From Lentisphaeria bacterium (GTDB lineage: Bacteria > Verrucomicrobiota > Lentisphaeria > JABSQK01 > UBA12247), in contig DMTJ01000605.1 in the NCBI GenBank assembly GCA_003477185.1, positions 1 through 6,664 on the forward strand: a stretch of 6,664 nucleotides of DNA, read 5' to 3'. The position numbers and the translations under genes were made by a program. A model generated the notes under the pieces. The model did no database searches. It was not told where the DNA came from and was given only the letters and a program-made list of their open reading frames with translations. Shown here piece by piece: positions 5,442 through 6,664 of this stretch (its first letter is position 1; the number at the start of each line of letters is the position of its first letter).

Positions 5442-6664
5442 TTACCGCCTTGCGCGGAGAAGCCTACGAATAGTTGCACTGAACATGACAATCTTGCGGA
5501 CGAGCGATTGCCCGCGTGAATATTGCTTCAGTGCCGCGCGCCTATATTTCGGAACACGATGCCCCATCAATCGATAGGCCGAAATCCTGACGCCCAATTG
5601 GCGCCGCCGTGCAAGTTGTCCCGGCTGCATCTGGTCGATGGCTCTGACATCTAGGTCGTCGACCGCAAGTATTCCCGCGCCGATCGCATGTCGCAAGAGG
5701 TCGCGACCGACAGTGGTTCGCGCGATAATCAAGCTGCGACCGTCTGCCTCGGAAAAGACTGGATACCCCTCGTCGTCTCCGTACCAGGCATCGGCCGCAA
5801 CGATGTCAGCCTGCTCACCAATTCCGTCCGCGCAGATCTTGCACAGCGAATGCGTATGCTTACGTAGAACGCCACCCCAGCTTTCATTGTAGGTGCAGGT
5901 TTTCACGGTGCCGTCGCCTAATTCGGCGACGGTGTCGCCGGGCCAGCCATTGCCGCGGTGCCGGAGCTGGACCACATCTTCGCTTTTTTCCACGCCCAGC
6001 CGGGTCAACAGATGCAGGTTTCCGGTATCGCTCGGCGTGCCGGCACAGAAAAACGAGAGTAGAAACTTGATGTTCTTGCCTATGGGATCTCCGGCATTGA
6101 TAGCGCGGCGCAGGGTTGCGATGTCGCAAGGTCGGCCAACGACAGCATATTGCCCTTCGCCACGCCTGACATCCGAGAGTCCGGCCAACGGAGCCGCAGG
6201 GCAGTATTTCGATCCGGCTCCCTGACGTATTTCTGCAAGATCGGCGGTGATGCGGGACCGAGTGCCGATTGGATAATCGGGATCGTATCCGGTCACAAGG
6301 ACACCGTCTACCTGTCCGCTCTCGACCAGCCAGTTGCTGATCCCGGTAAGGCCGCCGCCAGAAGATCCAAGATGGCGGATATCCCGATCCGTGCTGTGGC
6401 CTACACAAGCAAAGAAATACCGCCCCCACATCTGGTCGAAGCGAGCGCCTGGCTCAACATCCGTTTGGGTGAAAACGCTGTCGCCTCTGATGCCAGGGCA
6501 AGACGTTTTCACTAGCGCCTCCTCCTCTGCGGACAAGGCTGTGCTGTCATTAGACGGAACAAGAAAGCCCGCGTCATCCAGAACCATCGAGCCACCGACG
6601 AGGGAAGCGCAATAGCCGGAGCCAATACACAGGTTCGCGCTCTTGATATCTTTAACAATAGTCA
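5442..6664 (-). CDS. FrhB/FdhB-family flavin/iron-sulfur oxidoreductase (F420 hydrogenase beta-subunit-like), 5' end just cut off
   Basis: This protein belongs to the coenzyme F420 hydrogenase/dehydrogenase beta-subunit family, whose archaeal members bind FAD and an iron-sulfur cluster. Bacterial relatives occur in glycan loci with unknown substrates. The frame is open to the window edge; the last two bases (TG) could complete ATG, GTG or TTG, giving about 407 residues beginning [M]TIVKD. Counted that way, the family shows in an N-terminal ferredoxin-like CIGSGYC at 13-19 then GFLVP, GSSGGGLTG at 100-108, KYC at 153-155, VVGRPCDIATL at 175-185, FFCAGTPSD at 205-213, RHRGNGWPGD at 235-244, and CKIC at 275-278 followed by ADIVAADAW at 286-294. 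In the N-terminal motif the usual middle Cys of CxxCxxC is Ser16. The last 35 or so residues are very basic. The reaction is unknown; redox change of a sugar or lipid-linked intermediate is a guess. Confidence 0.88.
   Translation of the reverse strand, partial: TIVKDIKSANLCIGSGYCASLVGGSMVLDDAGFLVPSNDSTALSAEEEALVKTSCPGIRGDSVFTQTDVEPGARFDQMWGRYFFACVGHSTDRDIRHLGSSGGGLTGISNWLVESGQVDGVLVTGYDPDYPIGTRSRITADLAEIRQGAGSKYCPAAPLAGLSDVRRGEGQYAVVGRPCDIATLRRAINAGDPIGKNIKFLLSFFCAGTPSDTGNLHLLTRLGVEKSEDVVQLRHRGNGWPGDTVAELGDGTVKTCTYNESWGGVLRKHTHSLCKICADGIGEQADIVAADAWYGDDEGYPVFSEADGRSLIIARTTVGRDLLRHAIGAGILAVDDLDVRAIDQMQPGQLARRRQLGVRISAYRLMGHRVPKYRRAALKQYSRGQSLVRKIVMFSATIRRLLRARR

Noticed and set aside
5305..5577. 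90-codon plus-strand frame across the 135-base gap and the end of the FrhB-like gene
   Set aside because: Half is antisense to the FrhB-like gene, it has no domain, and no convincing ribosome binding site was seen.
5884..6429. 181-codon minus-strand frame inside the FrhB-like gene
   Set aside because: Alternative frame of a gene with intact family motifs, Arg- and Cys-rich composition, and no sign of independent initiation.

Overview
All seven genes found here lie on the minus strand, so the operon reads from position 6664 down to 1. The window looks like part of a surface or extracellular polysaccharide locus of an alphaproteobacterium. The rfbCBD order, the moderately high GC (about 50-63 % in most 60-base lines counted by hand), GTG starts and tight overlaps fit a Rhodobacterales (Roseobacter-type) genome. 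Paired sulfotransferases suggest a marine habitat. The taxonomic guess is inference only.

Layout in transcription order. (1) 6664-5442: a protein of the coenzyme F420 hydrogenase/dehydrogenase beta-subunit (FrhB/FdhB) family. Its start codon appears to lie one base outside the window. (2) 5441-5307: the only sizeable non-coding gap (135 bases), holding a weak terminator-like hairpin with a T run, a TTGACA hexamer and a hairpin close to the next start. (3) 5306-4407 and 4393-3572: two adjacent PAPS-dependent sulfotransferases from different branches of the superfamily, one heparan-sulfotransferase-like and one cytosolic Sulfotransfer_1-like. (4) 3578-2595: a GT2 glycosyltransferase resembling rhamnosyltransferases. 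(5) 2593-1811: a WecG/TagA/CpsF (GT26) glycosyltransferase. (6) 1814-1: rfbC, rfbB and the beginning of rfbD for dTDP-L-rhamnose synthesis. rfbA is not in the window and would be expected downstream.

From the second sulfotransferase to rfbD the genes overlap or are at most 13 bases apart, which indicates one polycistronic unit. The simplest reading is that rfbCBD supply dTDP-L-rhamnose, the GT2 and GT26 enzymes add sugars to a lipid-linked intermediate on the cytoplasmic side, and the two sulfotransferases place sulfate esters on the glycan. The FrhB-like protein is a flavin/iron-sulfur redox enzyme of unknown substrate. The product would be a sulfated, probably rhamnose-containing polysaccharide. 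No polymerase, flippase, initiating transferase or export gene is visible here. No tRNA, rRNA, insertion sequence, CRISPR array or tandem repeat was seen.
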